DNA of 54,758 nucleotides from a virus. Positions within the stretch are counted from its first letter, which is position 1. Every line of letters starts with the position of its first letter. The stretch covers positions 1-54,758 of IMG/VR virus record IMGVR_UViG_3300005534_000017. One strand, written 5' to 3'. Positions 1 through 9,869 of the stretch are shown here, piece after piece. The notes beneath the pieces are model-generated. The model was given only the letters and a program-made list of their open reading frames with translations, was not told where the DNA came from and did not search any database. The position numbers were made by a program, and so were the translations under genes.

Positions 1-24
1 ATGAATACTTGATGCATATGGCAT
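1..24 (-). CDS. 5' end of the virion protein gene that crosses the window join
   Basis: If the window is closed into a circle, an ATG at 24-22 opens a frame (MPYASSIH...) that runs through the join in phase into the gene at 53844-54758. A Shine-Dalgarno (CGGAG, 9 nt before the ATG, in 33-37) stands between the stop of the upstream gene and this ATG. The 9-bp terminal repeat is three codons, so the frame holds whether or not the repeat is collapsed. Confidence 0.85.
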
Positions 25-26
25 GG

Positions 27-1583
27 TTATCTACTCCGTAAATATTGTGCAATCGGTTTTGCTTTGGGAGGAAGCCCTTTTGTATTAGAACGCTTATGTT
101 TTCTTATATTATTTACCATGTTTTTAAGCATGGAAGCGCCTTTCATATTATTACCTTTTCCAATGGCGGTCACTTCTTCTGGGCTTATAAAAGCTTCTCC
201 CGCTGATACTTTTGCTTTAATTGTTCCACGTGGAACACCACCTTTTTTATAGTGTTTTCCAGATGTAAAATGATGTAGCCCTTTTATTTTATTAATCCCT
301 GCTTCAGTATTTCCATCACCTAAATCGCTCACGGTAGATGCATCTATAACATATCCACCTTCTGGTAAATCTCTATCTAATGTATCAGATTGACCACTTT
401 CATGACCTTGGAATAAGTGACCGCCTTCTGCCATTCTTAATGGCCTATCATAACCAGGACCTGAAAAATACATCATTTCAGGCACAAAACCTGGGTTATA
501 ATTATTGGGGTCAAAATATCTTAATGAGCGTTCGTAAGGATTTAATTCTCTAGGATGATGTTCAGGACCCCATTTTGGTCCATGTTCCGCCATATATTCA
601 GCAGAACTTTTTTCTTTAGGAGTTTCATATTTAGCGCCTAATCCTCCTAAAATAGCGGCTCCTAATAATCCTTTATTTAATAAATTACCGCCTAATAATC
701 CTTCGCCTTCCTTTGAAGCCGCACCACCAAAAAGACCTAATAATCCTTTTCCAGCAGAAGGAGTAGCAGCTTTAGCGCCGGCATTTTTTAAAGCTTCAAA
801 TGCCGCTGCACGTCCGGCTGAACCCGCAGCCACAGCAGGAGCAGCAGCCGATTTTAATCCTAATGCGGCGACAGCTCCGGGAAATAACATATGTTTAGCG
901 GCCCCCATTCCAAGTAGGGTTCCTAATCGACCTGCGGGTGCAATTCCAAATGACCGACCTAACATAGGAGCGCCCACGCCTTGAACAGCTCCATGTAATG
1001 CGCCTCTTAACAAGGCGCGTCCAAGCCGAGGATTTTCAGCATTAGCGGCCTCAACTCCACCGCTTGCCAAGGAGCCTCCTAAAACAGATCCAAATGGTCC
1101 ACCTAGCATCATTCCGGCCGCTGAGCCTAGAGTTGGCGCAACCACATCTCTAAAAATTGGAGCCACTACTTCTGCAACGCTATGACCTGCACCTAAAATA
1201 CCGCCATTTCCGTTGTCACCTTCCCACATTCTTTCCCACCATCCAAATTGAGGTAATCCAGAAATAGGATTAATATCGCCACCATGAAGCATAGAAAGTT
1301 CCATTGCTTCTTGTGGATTGATATGAGCTAATATTTTGTCGTCACCAAAACCTTGTTCTCTTATTTTTTCGACGGCTTTACGAAGTGAATTTAAAGAAAC
1401 TCGACCACCTTTAGCATAAGTTTGTAAGGGCATTGGGTTCACATTAGAATTTTGACTTCCAAAGCTTGGATAGCCTTGCATTCCAAGACCACTATTTCCC
1501 ATGGGTTGAGGAATTTCTTCTTGGTGCATTCCATAGGGAACGTCTTGTTCATAAGGCGTATAAAATTGTGATTCTTGCATCAT
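27..1583 (-). CDS. Large glycine/alanine-rich virion protein (518 aa), C-terminal GG-motif type
   Basis: The protein has a polar N-terminus, a small domain around residues 58-110 starting YAKGGRVSLNSLRKA, a long Gly/Ala/Leu-rich centre (about 130-310) with hydrophobic stretches, and a C-terminal region with FQGHESGQSDT, LPEGGYVIDASTVSDLGDG and basic KHKRSNTKG motifs. That C-terminal signature recurs in hypothetical structural proteins of environmental podophages; the hydrophobic centre would suit an ejected or internal virion protein, but the function is inferred. It lies 6 bp after the gene at 1590 and 2 bp before the gene that crosses the join. Start ATG ATG follows AAGGATGAG. Confidence 0.8.
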   Translation of the reverse strand: MMQESQFYTPYEQDVPYGMHQEEIPQPMGNSGLGMQGYPSFGSQNSNVNPMPLQTYAKGGRVSLNSLRKAVEKIREQGFGDDKILAHINPQEAMELSMLHGGDINPISGLPQFGWWERMWEGDNGNGGILGAGHSVAEVVAPIFRDVVAPTLGSAAGMMLGGPFGSVLGGSLASGGVEAANAENPRLGRALLRGALHGAVQGVGAPMLGRSFGIAPAGRLGTLLGMGAAKHMLFPGAVAALGLKSAAAPAVAAGSAGRAAAFEALKNAGAKAATPSAGKGLLGLFGGAASKEGEGLLGGNLLNKGLLGAAILGGLGAKYETPKEKSSAEYMAEHGPKWGPEHHPRELNPYERSLRYFDPNNYNPGFVPEMMYFSGPGYDRPLRMAEGGHLFQGHESGQSDTLDRDLPEGGYVIDASTVSDLGDGNTEAGINKIKGLHHFTSGKHYKKGGVPRGTIKAKVSAGEAFISPEEVTAIGKGNNMKGASMLKNMVNNIRKHKRSNTKGLPPKAKPIAQYLRSR

Positions 1584-1589
1584 TTTGAC

Positions 1590-1823
1590 TCATCCTTGAG
1601 TTAATCCAACAGTCAGAAATAGGTCATTCGCCCAATCCTGCCATCTGTCATACAAATCCGTTTTTGGAGCATTCAAACTTTCAAATATGGGTGAAAAAAC
1701 AATCGTATTGCCCCAATCTTTCCACATATCTTCAGTATAGAGGATTGGAAGATTTTCGTTAGGAAAGTCTATTAAAAGTGAATCTGCCCAATCCCGTAAA
1801 TTCGAATAACCAGGAAGGATCAT
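1590..1823 (-). CDS. Small tail-region protein (77 aa), unknown
   Basis: A 77-aa protein rich in Trp and Asp (WADSLLIDFP, WQDWANDLF). It starts in an ATGA overlap with the stop of the nozzle-like gene upstream and so is probably translationally coupled to it. The position between a tail nozzle and a large virion protein suggests a tail or head-completion part. I do not recognise a family. Confidence 0.75.
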   Translation of the reverse strand: MILPGYSNLRDWADSLLIDFPNENLPILYTEDMWKDWGNTIVFSPIFESLNAPKTDLYDRWQDWANDLFLTVGLTQG

Positions 1824-3352
1824 GACCTTCCATCCCCAATGCTTAAATTTAAAATAGTTTGACCCATTTCATAGTAGCCACCTAACACATTACTTTCAAA
1901 CCTTAATGTCATATGTCGTCTTTGTTCTCTTGGATTTAAACGTGTGGTATTAGGTCCAAAAGTTAATGGGACTGAACTTACGACGGGATCTCTAGAATAT
2001 TCCCTTCCATTTACGGTAAAGGAAATATTGCCCGTTTGAATAAAATCCGGCTCCATTTGTAATATTTCGACCCAACGATTAACGCCTGTCCACTGTCCGG
2101 TGGGCCCTAATGCACAAAAAGCGATGTCCCCAGTTTCAAAATAGGAATCGATTGGAAATGAGGTTTGATTAAGTAATACCTGGTCAGTTCCTTTTTCATG
2201 GGTATAAATTGAATATTGATTATTAATGTCTGGGGTATTGGTTGACCATATAGGAAAAGGATAAGTTTGTTCAAAATAACCTGCCCCTCGATTCATCATG
2301 GTATCATACCATTTATTTTCTCTAACATTATAAATGACCGCAGCATTGCATTCCGTTGCATTTCCAAAGGGATAAAACCACCAAATTTCCCCTTTTCTAG
2401 GGAATTTAGTTGCCCATACTTTTTGTCGATAGGCATAATTAATATTATTAAAAAAATAATTAAGATTCATATCATTTGGAATTTCTCGCACCGTTCCGGT
2501 ATAGACACAAAAACGATCCACCGCTGCCCAATAATAATAGCCGTCATATTCAATAGCTGAATTTTGAGATAATATGGAGTTTTGATCAGTAATGGTGTCA
2601 AATGCAAAATTTGGTTCATTTCCGATAGGTGAAAAATAAGCCCGGATGAGGGAGTCCAGGCTCCAAAAAAGAGCGCCTGGAGCGGCATTTCCTGCTCTCG
2701 TTTGTATAGCTGTTACGATTTTTTGTGAACATACCGATTCGGAATTAATGATAGTGGTAGGATCATCTGCATTGCTCCAAGAAACTATCCCATCGCTTCC
2801 ATAAGTTAATAAATAAGGATGTAGAGCAATCATGCCTCCTGATACCGATTCATTGGTGGGAACTAAGGGAGTCGTCTGGTCTATACCACCTGAAGATAAA
2901 ACTCCATAATAAACAGGCGTAGAAACAGCGCTATTGATATCAGAAAGATTGGGGGCTGCATGAGCAAAGATGTAGCTTAATTCAGTATTAGGAGAATAAA
3001 GAACGTCAAAAGTCCACATATTATTGACATCGGTTCTAAATCCAACCGGTGTCCTATTATAACCCAATGGATTTCCCACTAAAACGCCATTTCCATCAAT
3101 AAAAAATTCTTTTAGTGTATTCTGGTCACCAGAAAATATTGCCACTTCTCCAAGACCGACCGTTGGATTAACATAGATTCCACGGGGTGGGAAAGTAAGG
3201 CCTCCAACAGTTTGTACAAATCCCCCCATTTTTTGAGGAAGACCGCGTTGAAACCGACAATGTTGACCGTCAATATAAAAATTACCCGCATACTGCGTAC
3301 CGTCCCGTCGGATACCGGCCTGTGTATTGATAGGATAGTATTTGCCGCTCAT
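1820..3352 (-). CDS. Tail nozzle / packaged-DNA stabilisation protein (gp10-like), 510 aa
   Basis: A 510-aa beta-rich protein with repeating aromatic strands (for example GYYYWAAVDRFCVYTG and GEIWWFYPFG) that fit a beta-propeller. N-terminal GIRRDGTQYAGNFYIDGQ...RFQRGLPQKMGG and the closing NPREQRRHMTLRFESN...YEMGQT resemble the P22 gp10-type nozzle proteins that close the podovirus tail tube. Its neighbour upstream is an adaptor, the usual partner, and it starts in a TAATG overlap with that gene's stop. The family call rests on pattern and context only. Confidence 0.72.
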   Translation of the reverse strand: MSGKYYPINTQAGIRRDGTQYAGNFYIDGQHCRFQRGLPQKMGGFVQTVGGLTFPPRGIYVNPTVGLGEVAIFSGDQNTLKEFFIDGNGVLVGNPLGYNRTPVGFRTDVNNMWTFDVLYSPNTELSYIFAHAAPNLSDINSAVSTPVYYGVLSSGGIDQTTPLVPTNESVSGGMIALHPYLLTYGSDGIVSWSNADDPTTIINSESVCSQKIVTAIQTRAGNAAPGALFWSLDSLIRAYFSPIGNEPNFAFDTITDQNSILSQNSAIEYDGYYYWAAVDRFCVYTGTVREIPNDMNLNYFFNNINYAYRQKVWATKFPRKGEIWWFYPFGNATECNAAVIYNVRENKWYDTMMNRGAGYFEQTYPFPIWSTNTPDINNQYSIYTHEKGTDQVLLNQTSFPIDSYFETGDIAFCALGPTGQWTGVNRWVEILQMEPDFIQTGNISFTVNGREYSRDPVVSSVPLTFGPNTTRLNPREQRRHMTLRFESNVLGGYYEMGQTILNLSIGDGRS

Positions 3353-3996
3353 TAATCTGAATCCCGTTTACTAATACGGTCATTAAAGGATTTCTTATCT
3401 TGATAATTTAAAGTATTCATAGCCTCTTCATAATAAGATTTCCAAAGAGGAGCTCTCTCATCATCCTTTAAGAAAGGTATAGCCTTAGTTAGGCTACCCC
3501 ATAAAAGAGCATCGGGCGCATAATTGGTTAACCAATTGGTTTGGTTATTGACATTAATGGGAACTGGCATTTCTAAGTAAGCTATTTGAAAGGGGTAACT
3601 TAAATTTGGAATTGGCGCTATTAACCAATTATTGAATCCATAATCGGAATAAAATAAAGGAAGACCTCCCAACGTAGTATTTGGTGCATAATCTCTTACA
3701 TATTCATAATCTCTTAATTGAAGGATATTAATTGTATTACCGGTTAAATCCGTTCCACAGGTAAAACTTATATTACGTCTCCATCGAGCGGGTTTTGCAA
3801 TAACTGCTCCACCGTTTTGGGCGTTGGCTATAAAGTTACCGTTAACATATTGTTCGTAGCCTAAATTTTCATATTTACGGCATATTTCTTGATGGGTTAA
3901 ATAGATAAAATTAGGGATATTGGCCAAAGTTGTTGCGTTTGTTGTATTAAGATAGTCGGTTATATTTTGAACCAAGGAATTATAGGTCATCGCCAT
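3352..3996 (-). CDS. Head-tail adaptor protein (214 aa)
   Basis: A 214-aa protein opening with TYNSLVQNITDYLN and a helical FIYLTHQEICRKYENLG stretch, then a beta-rich middle and a C-terminal helix (DDERAPLWKSYYEEAMNTLN). This is the layout of phage adaptor proteins that sit between portal and tail tube. It is directly followed by the nozzle-like gene. The start has GGAGCATAAATC before the ATG; the stop overlaps the next ATG. Function is inferred from layout and neighbours. Confidence 0.7.
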   Translation of the reverse strand: MAMTYNSLVQNITDYLNTTNATTLANIPNFIYLTHQEICRKYENLGYEQYVNGNFIANAQNGGAVIAKPARWRRNISFTCGTDLTGNTINILQLRDYEYVRDYAPNTTLGGLPLFYSDYGFNNWLIAPIPNLSYPFQIAYLEMPVPINVNNQTNWLTNYAPDALLWGSLTKAIPFLKDDERAPLWKSYYEEAMNTLNYQDKKSFNDRISKRDSD

Positions 3997-4008
3997 GATT
4001 TATGCTCC

Positions 4009-4893
4009 TTATGCAACCACCATCCACCAGCAAAAATGTTGCGTATCATTGCTATTGGTTGAAGCAAAATCTAATGTTTTTGCGCCACCATTAGGATTAA
4101 TCATTAAAAAGCCTTGATTAGAAGGATTTGAGTCTGGTGTAATGGTTGAGACCAAAACAATACTATTATTAGTCACAAAATCATTATTAATTCTAACTCG
4201 ACCAGCTGAAAGTTGACCCTTTCCATAGGTAACAGCTGTTCCAGGAGAAGGGTCTCTTGCGCCTCTTTGTATTCCAATATTATTTAATGTAATGGCTGGA
4301 TAATCGACTTGAGGAACATTAATTATATACCAAGCAATAACATTGTTGGCATTTGATGCAGTTGAACTAATAGTAAAAGAGCTACCACCGGAAACAGCAG
4401 AAACCCATAGGTTTCCAACTCTTGAAAAATCAGTTCCTGTGTAATTAGAATAAAATAATAAATTTCCAGATGAAACTTGATTTGTATTAATGGTGACAGA
4501 ACCAGAACCATTCATTGTCGCAGTACCAACTGTGGCACTTCCTGGCGTTAAACTATAACTTCTAGGACAAACAACTGTCGTTATAGTCGGAATCGATGTA
4601 TTGCCAGGCGTTCCAGGCAAAATCATCCAATTAACGAGTGATGTATCCAGCATATTTGTAGATTGAATTGTGATTTGACTTTGATTTGCAGGAGGAGCGC
4701 TCACATTTGCATAGGCATAAATATTTCCTAACTGACCACTATTTGTTCTTGGACAGGCCATGACTATACCATCCACAACAGATGTATTAAGCCAACTGGT
4801 AGCCTGTGTATAATTTTGTACATTCGTCCCAATTGTATTTAAAGCGCTATTTGGTTCGCCCAGAATACATAATGTATTGTAATAATTAGTCAT
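4009..4893 (-). CDS. Beta-rich virion surface protein (294 aa)
   Basis: A 294-aa protein very rich in Asn, Thr, Ser and Gly with no Lys/Arg-rich regions. Its composition suggests a beta-sandwich or fibre-like surface protein such as a fibre tip or adhesin domain. It follows the lectin-like and small genes of the fibre cluster. SD AAGGATATAGAGT precedes the ATG. No family recognised. Confidence 0.7.
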   Translation of the reverse strand: MTNYYNTLCILGEPNSALNTIGTNVQNYTQATSWLNTSVVDGIVMACPRTNSGQLGNIYAYANVSAPPANQSQITIQSTNMLDTSLVNWMILPGTPGNTSIPTITTVVCPRSYSLTPGSATVGTATMNGSGSVTINTNQVSSGNLLFYSNYTGTDFSRVGNLWVSAVSGGSSFTISSTASNANNVIAWYIINVPQVDYPAITLNNIGIQRGARDPSPGTAVTYGKGQLSAGRVRINNDFVTNNSIVLVSTITPDSNPSNQGFLMINPNGGAKTLDFASTNSNDTQHFCWWMVVA

Positions 4894-4904
4894 ACTCTAT
4901 ATCC

Positions 4905-5189
4905 TTAAACGGGTGGAAATGGAGGCCACCAATTAGGCTGACTTTGTTCTTCTGTTACATTAACAACGCCAGCAATCATTTGATCTTGAGTCCAACTTCC
5001 CATAGGGCTCATATACCCTTCAGGTGGCGGCATAATGAAAAAATATACCGTTGGTGTTGTATAGTTTTGCGTAGGCGTTGCCCAAGTTTCTGTATAACCA
5101 TCAGGAAACCCGCAATTTGAATTAATTTGGGCAATAGCTGCATTAATGTCATCTAATGTGCCAGTATAAAATGTATTCCAAACCGTCAT
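4905..5189 (-). CDS. Small fibre-cluster protein (94 aa), proline/tryptophan-rich C-terminus
   Basis: The chosen start is the ATG at 5189 because GGGGAG lies 7 nt upstream; an in-frame ATG at 5204 would bury that SD inside the gene. The protein begins MTVWNTFYTGTLDDINAAIAQINSNCG and ends NWWPPFPPV. It sits between a lectin-like gene and another fibre-cluster gene, so a fibre accessory or chaperone role is possible but not shown. Confidence 0.65.
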   Translation of the reverse strand: MTVWNTFYTGTLDDINAAIAQINSNCGFPDGYTETWATPTQNYTTPTVYFFIMPPPEGYMSPMGSWTQDQMIAGVVNVTEEQSQPNWWPPFPPV

Positions 5190-5941
5190 ACTGTAACTCC
5201 CCATTTATTTTTAAGATAATTATTAATAAGTGTTAAATTGCTTCCACTCAAAGAAGTGTTAAAAAATAACAATTCAGATATTTTACCAGCCCAAAAAACA
5301 GCTGCTGGTAGCGCAAGTTGAATTGCGCCGATTGAAGAATGAGTGGCTGGGGTATTAAGGGTGGTAGAAGTACCGGTTAATGTTTGATTTACGCCAGCAA
5401 TTCTAGTTGCAAAAGCCGATGTTGCTTGTCCGGCTTGCGCATTTAAGTAAAATAAATATGGCGTAGAAGTGCTAAGAGAAGTTTGCCCGGTTTCTCCAAA
5501 ACCGTCATTTTCAAAATTTAAAAAATAATTTCCGCCGACGCCGCCATTAAATATTCCTAATGATAATCTTTGGCTTGTCAGATCAACGCCATGCGAAAAA
5601 AAGTATCCTTGAACTAAAGAAGAAATGGTAGTAACACAAAAGATGGTTCTAGCTCCACTTCCGCTTGGAAAATTATTGAAACCAGGATTCATAAAGCTAG
5701 TAGTTCCATTAAAATTTATAGCGGGTAATCCATTAACTTGATTTGTGTTAAATATTGGCTGATTAGCCCCTGTAGATTGTGTAGCATTATTTCCAGATGT
5801 AGATTTATCTTTCCATGTAGCTAAAGAAGACCCATTAGATGGCAAGACACCATTTGCTGATGGATCTGAAGCATCCAGCCAAAGAACAAGGCTTCCAATC
5901 TGACGAGGATTAAAATAATGATTGCTTGCAAAAAAACTCAT
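5186..5941 (-). CDS. LamG/concanavalin-like carbohydrate-binding protein (251 aa)
   Basis: Residues about 15-65 read IGSLVLWLDASDPS...ATWKDKSTSGNNATQ, followed by NGLPAINFNG, the usual opening of laminin-G/lectin-like jelly rolls found in adhesins. The rest is beta-rich to the C-terminal NNYLKNKWGVTV. The ATG at 5941 overlaps the stop of the upstream fibre gene (ATGA), preferred over the in-frame ATG at 5968. Probably a separate receptor-binding subunit on the tail fibres, attaching to host glycans; the substrate cannot be told. Confidence 0.72.
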   Translation of the reverse strand: MSFFASNHYFNPRQIGSLVLWLDASDPSANGVLPSNGSSLATWKDKSTSGNNATQSTGANQPIFNTNQVNGLPAINFNGTTSFMNPGFNNFPSGSGARTIFCVTTISSLVQGYFFSHGVDLTSQRLSLGIFNGGVGGNYFLNFENDGFGETGQTSLSTSTPYLFYLNAQAGQATSAFATRIAGVNQTLTGTSTTLNTPATHSSIGAIQLALPAAVFWAGKISELLFFNTSLSGSNLTLINNYLKNKWGVTV

Positions 5942-7248
5942 GCTGTTAAATTTCCTACTAATGACCAAGTATTTGTAGAAAGCTTCTTAAGCGTCGCGCC
6001 AGAATATTGAGCGCCCACTTTTAAGTTGCTGAACATGCTTTGAATCGTAACGCCGCCAGCCGCCGCAATAACAACTTGCCCTGCGCCTTGTTGAAATAAA
6101 TCAATTTCTGTATCAATTGGGAATGCAACACTTGCATTTGTTGGTACAGTAAATGTCTGAGCGGAAGCATTATTGCAAACCTGAAATGTATCAGCATCAG
6201 TCAAAGCAAATGTATAAGTAGTATTGGTATTGGAAATTGATGTTCTGTGCGGTAGTGCTCTAGTAGCAGCACTCATATTGGTTATATAGCTTGGTATTCC
6301 TGAAACAGAATAATATACGCTTCCCGAGGAAGGCGTTGCAGGCGTTGAACTTGAATCTGCTACCTTCATAGCCGATACGTTTGAAATGGTGCCTACATCT
6401 AAATTATAAGCAGGAGCGCTATTATTTAATCCAACAAAACAACCATTACCAATATTGGCAGCATTAGAAACGGTAACCGTAGTATTATATCCCAATGCCA
6501 TTGCATTACTTAAAGCATCAGAAGCATTAGAACTATATCCAATCAATGTTAGATTGGTAGCCGCACTCGTTGGAGTGGTACCACAAGTAGAACCAATAAT
6601 GGTACAACCACTTGCGGAAACTAAATTAATAACACTATTAGTTCCGACCATGGTATTATTTGGACAACTTCCAGCTAATTGATAGCCCGTGCTTGCACCG
6701 ATATAAGCGGAATTTGAACCAGAACCCACATTTTGACCGGCCTGCCAACCTATAAAAATACCACCATTATCATTAAATGAACTTCCTGTTTGCGAACCAA
6801 TTGCAACTGTTTTTGTGGTTGAACTAGAATTTAGAAGAGCTTGGAATCCAATCGCTACATTATCAGAAATTGCACCAGAACCATTTGATAAAGCTCCAAA
6901 ACCAATGGCCATATTTCTTATACAGCCTGTTGTGACGCCTGATAAACATAAATCGCCAATGGCAACATTATATTGAGAATTACCTGCTCCCGCATCATTT
7001 AAACTGAATAAGGCATCGTGACCGATTGCGATATTGCTAGATTGAATTGTATTATTTGCAAGGGCATTAGTTCCGATTACAACACAATATTGAGCCGTGG
7101 TTAATGCAGCACCCCCACCAAATGAATAAATATAATTATCGGTTCCAGTCGTTAATGTCGAAATTAACGAACCTTCAATTAAATTATTTTTAGTCGATGA
7201 AATCACAATCTCTGGATTTGCGGCATTATCTCTTAATGATATGGTCAT
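5938..7248 (-). CDS. Fibre protein with YadA-type head repeats (436 aa)
   Basis: Most of the chain is repeats of the form VAIGxxAL, NVAIGFQALLN, MALGYNTTV: the short left-handed beta-roll repeats of trimeric adhesin heads. After these comes a junction SSTPATPSSGSVYYSVSGIPSYI and a beta-rich C-terminal domain (about 320-436) resembling a fibre knob. It lacks the N-terminal ALEIQS...LLLPRMT segment of its neighbours. It starts 17 bp after the 857-aa paralogue and is coupled by ATGA to the lectin-like gene. Likely homotrimeric and receptor-facing. Confidence 0.78.
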   Translation of the reverse strand: MTISLRDNAANPEIVISSTKNNLIEGSLISTLTTGTDNYIYSFGGGAALTTAQYCVVIGTNALANNTIQSSNIAIGHDALFSLNDAGAGNSQYNVAIGDLCLSGVTTGCIRNMAIGFGALSNGSGAISDNVAIGFQALLNSSSTTKTVAIGSQTGSSFNDNGGIFIGWQAGQNVGSGSNSAYIGASTGYQLAGSCPNNTMVGTNSVINLVSASGCTIIGSTCGTTPTSAATNLTLIGYSSNASDALSNAMALGYNTTVTVSNAANIGNGCFVGLNNSAPAYNLDVGTISNVSAMKVADSSSTPATPSSGSVYYSVSGIPSYITNMSAATRALPHRTSISNTNTTYTFALTDADTFQVCNNASAQTFTVPTNASVAFPIDTEIDLFQQGAGQVVIAAAGGVTIQSMFSNLKVGAQYSGATLKKLSTNTWSLVGNLTA

Positions 7249-7265
7249 GTTTCAATTCCTTTTGA

Positions 7266-9839
7266 TTATCCAATCTGATATTGAACGGTTATTGTCCAAT
7301 TGTAAGTTAATGCGGTAACTCCTGTTGCATGCAATCTAACCGCTTGAGTTCCCGTGTTTGCGCTTACTGAAAAATCACCTGTTGAGGTCACATTCTTGTT
7401 GTATTCAGCTCCAACCATTGATATATTTCCAGCTGCTCTCATAAAGGATGCAACAATGTTACCGCCTGTTGAATCTACATGCGTGGTATCAACACCCGTA
7501 ATTGTTACCTGAACCGTTACACCTTTATTTACGGGAAGTACTAATAAATCCAATGCCAAATCAGTGGTTCCTGAGGTTTGAGCGGTATAGGTATAAGTCA
7601 AAAGTCCAGAGCTTGCAGTAGTTGGAACCGCAGTTCCAGTTGCTTGGCGGGTGGCTGATACATTAGATATATTTGCAATATCTAAGTTATAAGCGGGTGA
7701 TGGTTGATTAATGCCGACATTACAAGCGCTACCCAAATTGATAGCATTGCTGACATTAATATTGGTTTGATAACCAAAGGCACCAGAATTTGTTAATGAA
7801 TCTGTACCTGTTGTTTGAGACCCGATGTAAGTACAATTGGTAGCCGTTGTCAGAGCGGATGCGGCCAAATGTCCTAGAAACACGGATTCCGAAGAAGTAG
7901 TAATGGAATTGCCAGCACGGGATCCAATATATGTTCCATTAGAACCTGAATTTAATGAAAATCCAGCACTTTTTCCAACCCCAATGTTACTTACAGAGTT
8001 TCCAGGTGCTCCGTCGGCAAGCGTATTTAATGCTTGAGAACCGATGGCTATACATTCAATTTGAACTTTATTGCTTAAAAGTGCCTCTACACCGATGGCT
8101 ACGCAGTTTGTTGCCGTTGTTATATTGCGGCCTGCTTCAACACCCACTAATGTATTATTAGATGCCCCACTAGCTAAATTAAGACCAGCAAAATTACCTA
8201 CAACTGTACAGTTAGAAATACCTGTTAATGTCGTTTGAGTATTAAATCCGATAACTAAGTTATCGGTTCCAGCACTAATATGTGTATCATTAATAATGGT
8301 TGCGCTAGATGCAGCGGTTAAGAATCCTAAATTATTAACAGTAAAGTTTCCAACAGTATAAGAACCCGCTGTTACACCGGATGGTGATATTGGTATTGCA
8401 TGCGGAACACCATCTGTTCCCATATAGGTTGGAACACCACTATTAGAATACAATATATAGCCGCTTCCAGGTGTTGGAGGTAATGTGCTATTTGGGAAAT
8501 GAATAGCGGATATTCCACCAATCGTTCCCATATCTAATGAGTACGCAGGTGCTGAATTATTTAAACCTACATAACAACCATTGCCTAAATTTATTGCATT
8601 ACTAACGGTAATAGATGCGTTATAACCTAAAGCACCAGCATTGGATATTCCATTAGTAACCGTTGTTATCTTACCTATCGCAAATACGTTCGTAGCACTC
8701 GTGGTGGCTTGCATTGCGCCACTTCCGATAGCTATTGCACCACCGCCCGTTACAATTGAAGCAGCTGCACTAAATCCAACGGCAACGACATCATTTAATG
8801 TTGAAAGTGAAGAACCTGCCAACTCCCCGAGTAAAACGTTGAAATTACCCGATGTTAATGCAAAACCACTATCATGGCCTGCTGCCAAATTTTGTACACC
8901 CGTTGTTATGGCATGCAAACTATTAATACCAAGGCCAGTATTAAATTCAGCGCTGGTATAGGTTAGATTTCCGGCCCCTGTTCCGATAAAGAAATTGCCA
9001 TTCGCAAATCCATCATCAATAATGGTGGTTGGATGACCTGGTGAATAATAATCAACTCCGGCTAGAGCATCCGAAACAACACCTGTTCCAGTCGTAACTT
9101 TCATTAATCCGGTCGATAAACTTGATAAAACTTGTGCGTTAGGTAAGAAGGCACTAGCTGTTTGAATTAGATAGGTTCCATTTGCTGGGGCTCCTCCTGA
9201 ACCACCACCACTTGAAACAGTCGTAATTCGACCATATGCATCAACCGTGATATCTGCTTGAGTATAAGAACCCGGTGTCGCGCCGGTCGCGGCAAGATTT
9301 ATAGTTGGATTTCCTAAAGTACCGTCGGCATTACCAATTGATATATTAAGAACGTTTCCAGAAGCAAGAGAGCGTGTAAAATAATTGCTCCCCGCTTTTA
9401 CCATCAAACCAAAGGTCACTAAATCACTTAAGTTTTGTAAATTTGAGCTTAATGTTCCTGTAATAGTTCCTGAAGCAGTAATGGGACCACCGCTAAAGCT
9501 TACACCAGAGCCTGAGCTTACAACATTGACTGAAGTTACCGTACCAGCGCCTGTAAAAGCAGCCCAAGTACTCGTATTATCAAATAATTGGATTCCACCG
9601 GTTGTAGAATTAAATATTAACATTCCAGGCGTTGCATTTAACAAATTTCGAGCAGCTGTTGTCATTCTGGGTAACAATAAAGCGCCAAGAGATGATTGAA
9701 TTTCAAGAGCAGCAGAAACAGGTGCGCCATTGGCTTGTGATAGAAGTGTGGGTATTTCCGGTACTCCATTAACGCTTATGCTATCTGCAATCAAGACACC
9801 TGTTTGCATGCTGCTTGGATATTGTAAGTTTATAGCCAT
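7266..9839 (-). CDS. Long tail fibre with two YadA-type head blocks (857 aa)
   Basis: N-terminal anchor-like segment (residues 1-95) has MAINLQYPSSMQTGVL...PVSAALEIQSSLGALLLPRMT..GMLIFN, also present in the genes at 9870 and 14919. Two blocks of AIG/LG head repeats follow, each closed by a copy of SNAINLGxxCxVGxNxxxPAY(N/S)LD. The C-terminal domain is a beta-sandwich-like region. The internal duplication and the shared segments with four other genes show growth by module duplication. SD AAGGATGAAAAA precedes the start. Confidence 0.8.
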   Translation of the reverse strand: MAINLQYPSSMQTGVLIADSISVNGVPEIPTLLSQANGAPVSAALEIQSSLGALLLPRMTTAARNLLNATPGMLIFNSTTGGIQLFDNTSTWAAFTGAGTVTSVNVVSSGSGVSFSGGPITASGTITGTLSSNLQNLSDLVTFGLMVKAGSNYFTRSLASGNVLNISIGNADGTLGNPTINLAATGATPGSYTQADITVDAYGRITTVSSGGGSGGAPANGTYLIQTASAFLPNAQVLSSLSTGLMKVTTGTGVVSDALAGVDYYSPGHPTTIIDDGFANGNFFIGTGAGNLTYTSAEFNTGLGINSLHAITTGVQNLAAGHDSGFALTSGNFNVLLGELAGSSLSTLNDVVAVGFSAAASIVTGGGAIAIGSGAMQATTSATNVFAIGKITTVTNGISNAGALGYNASITVSNAINLGNGCYVGLNNSAPAYSLDMGTIGGISAIHFPNSTLPPTPGSGYILYSNSGVPTYMGTDGVPHAIPISPSGVTAGSYTVGNFTVNNLGFLTAASSATIINDTHISAGTDNLVIGFNTQTTLTGISNCTVVGNFAGLNLASGASNNTLVGVEAGRNITTATNCVAIGVEALLSNKVQIECIAIGSQALNTLADGAPGNSVSNIGVGKSAGFSLNSGSNGTYIGSRAGNSITTSSESVFLGHLAASALTTATNCTYIGSQTTGTDSLTNSGAFGYQTNINVSNAINLGSACNVGINQPSPAYNLDIANISNVSATRQATGTAVPTTASSGLLTYTYTAQTSGTTDLALDLLVLPVNKGVTVQVTITGVDTTHVDSTGGNIVASFMRAAGNISMVGAEYNKNVTSTGDFSVSANTGTQAVRLHATGVTALTYNWTITVQYQIG

Positions 9840-9869
9840 TTTTTCATCCTTGAAATTTTGTTAAATCCT

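Noticed and set aside
27-252. Plus-strand open frame at 64-252 and many others inside fibre genes on the plus strand
   Set aside because: They lie opposite real structural genes, have no SD or coupling, and their composition follows the opposite strand's low-complexity repeats.
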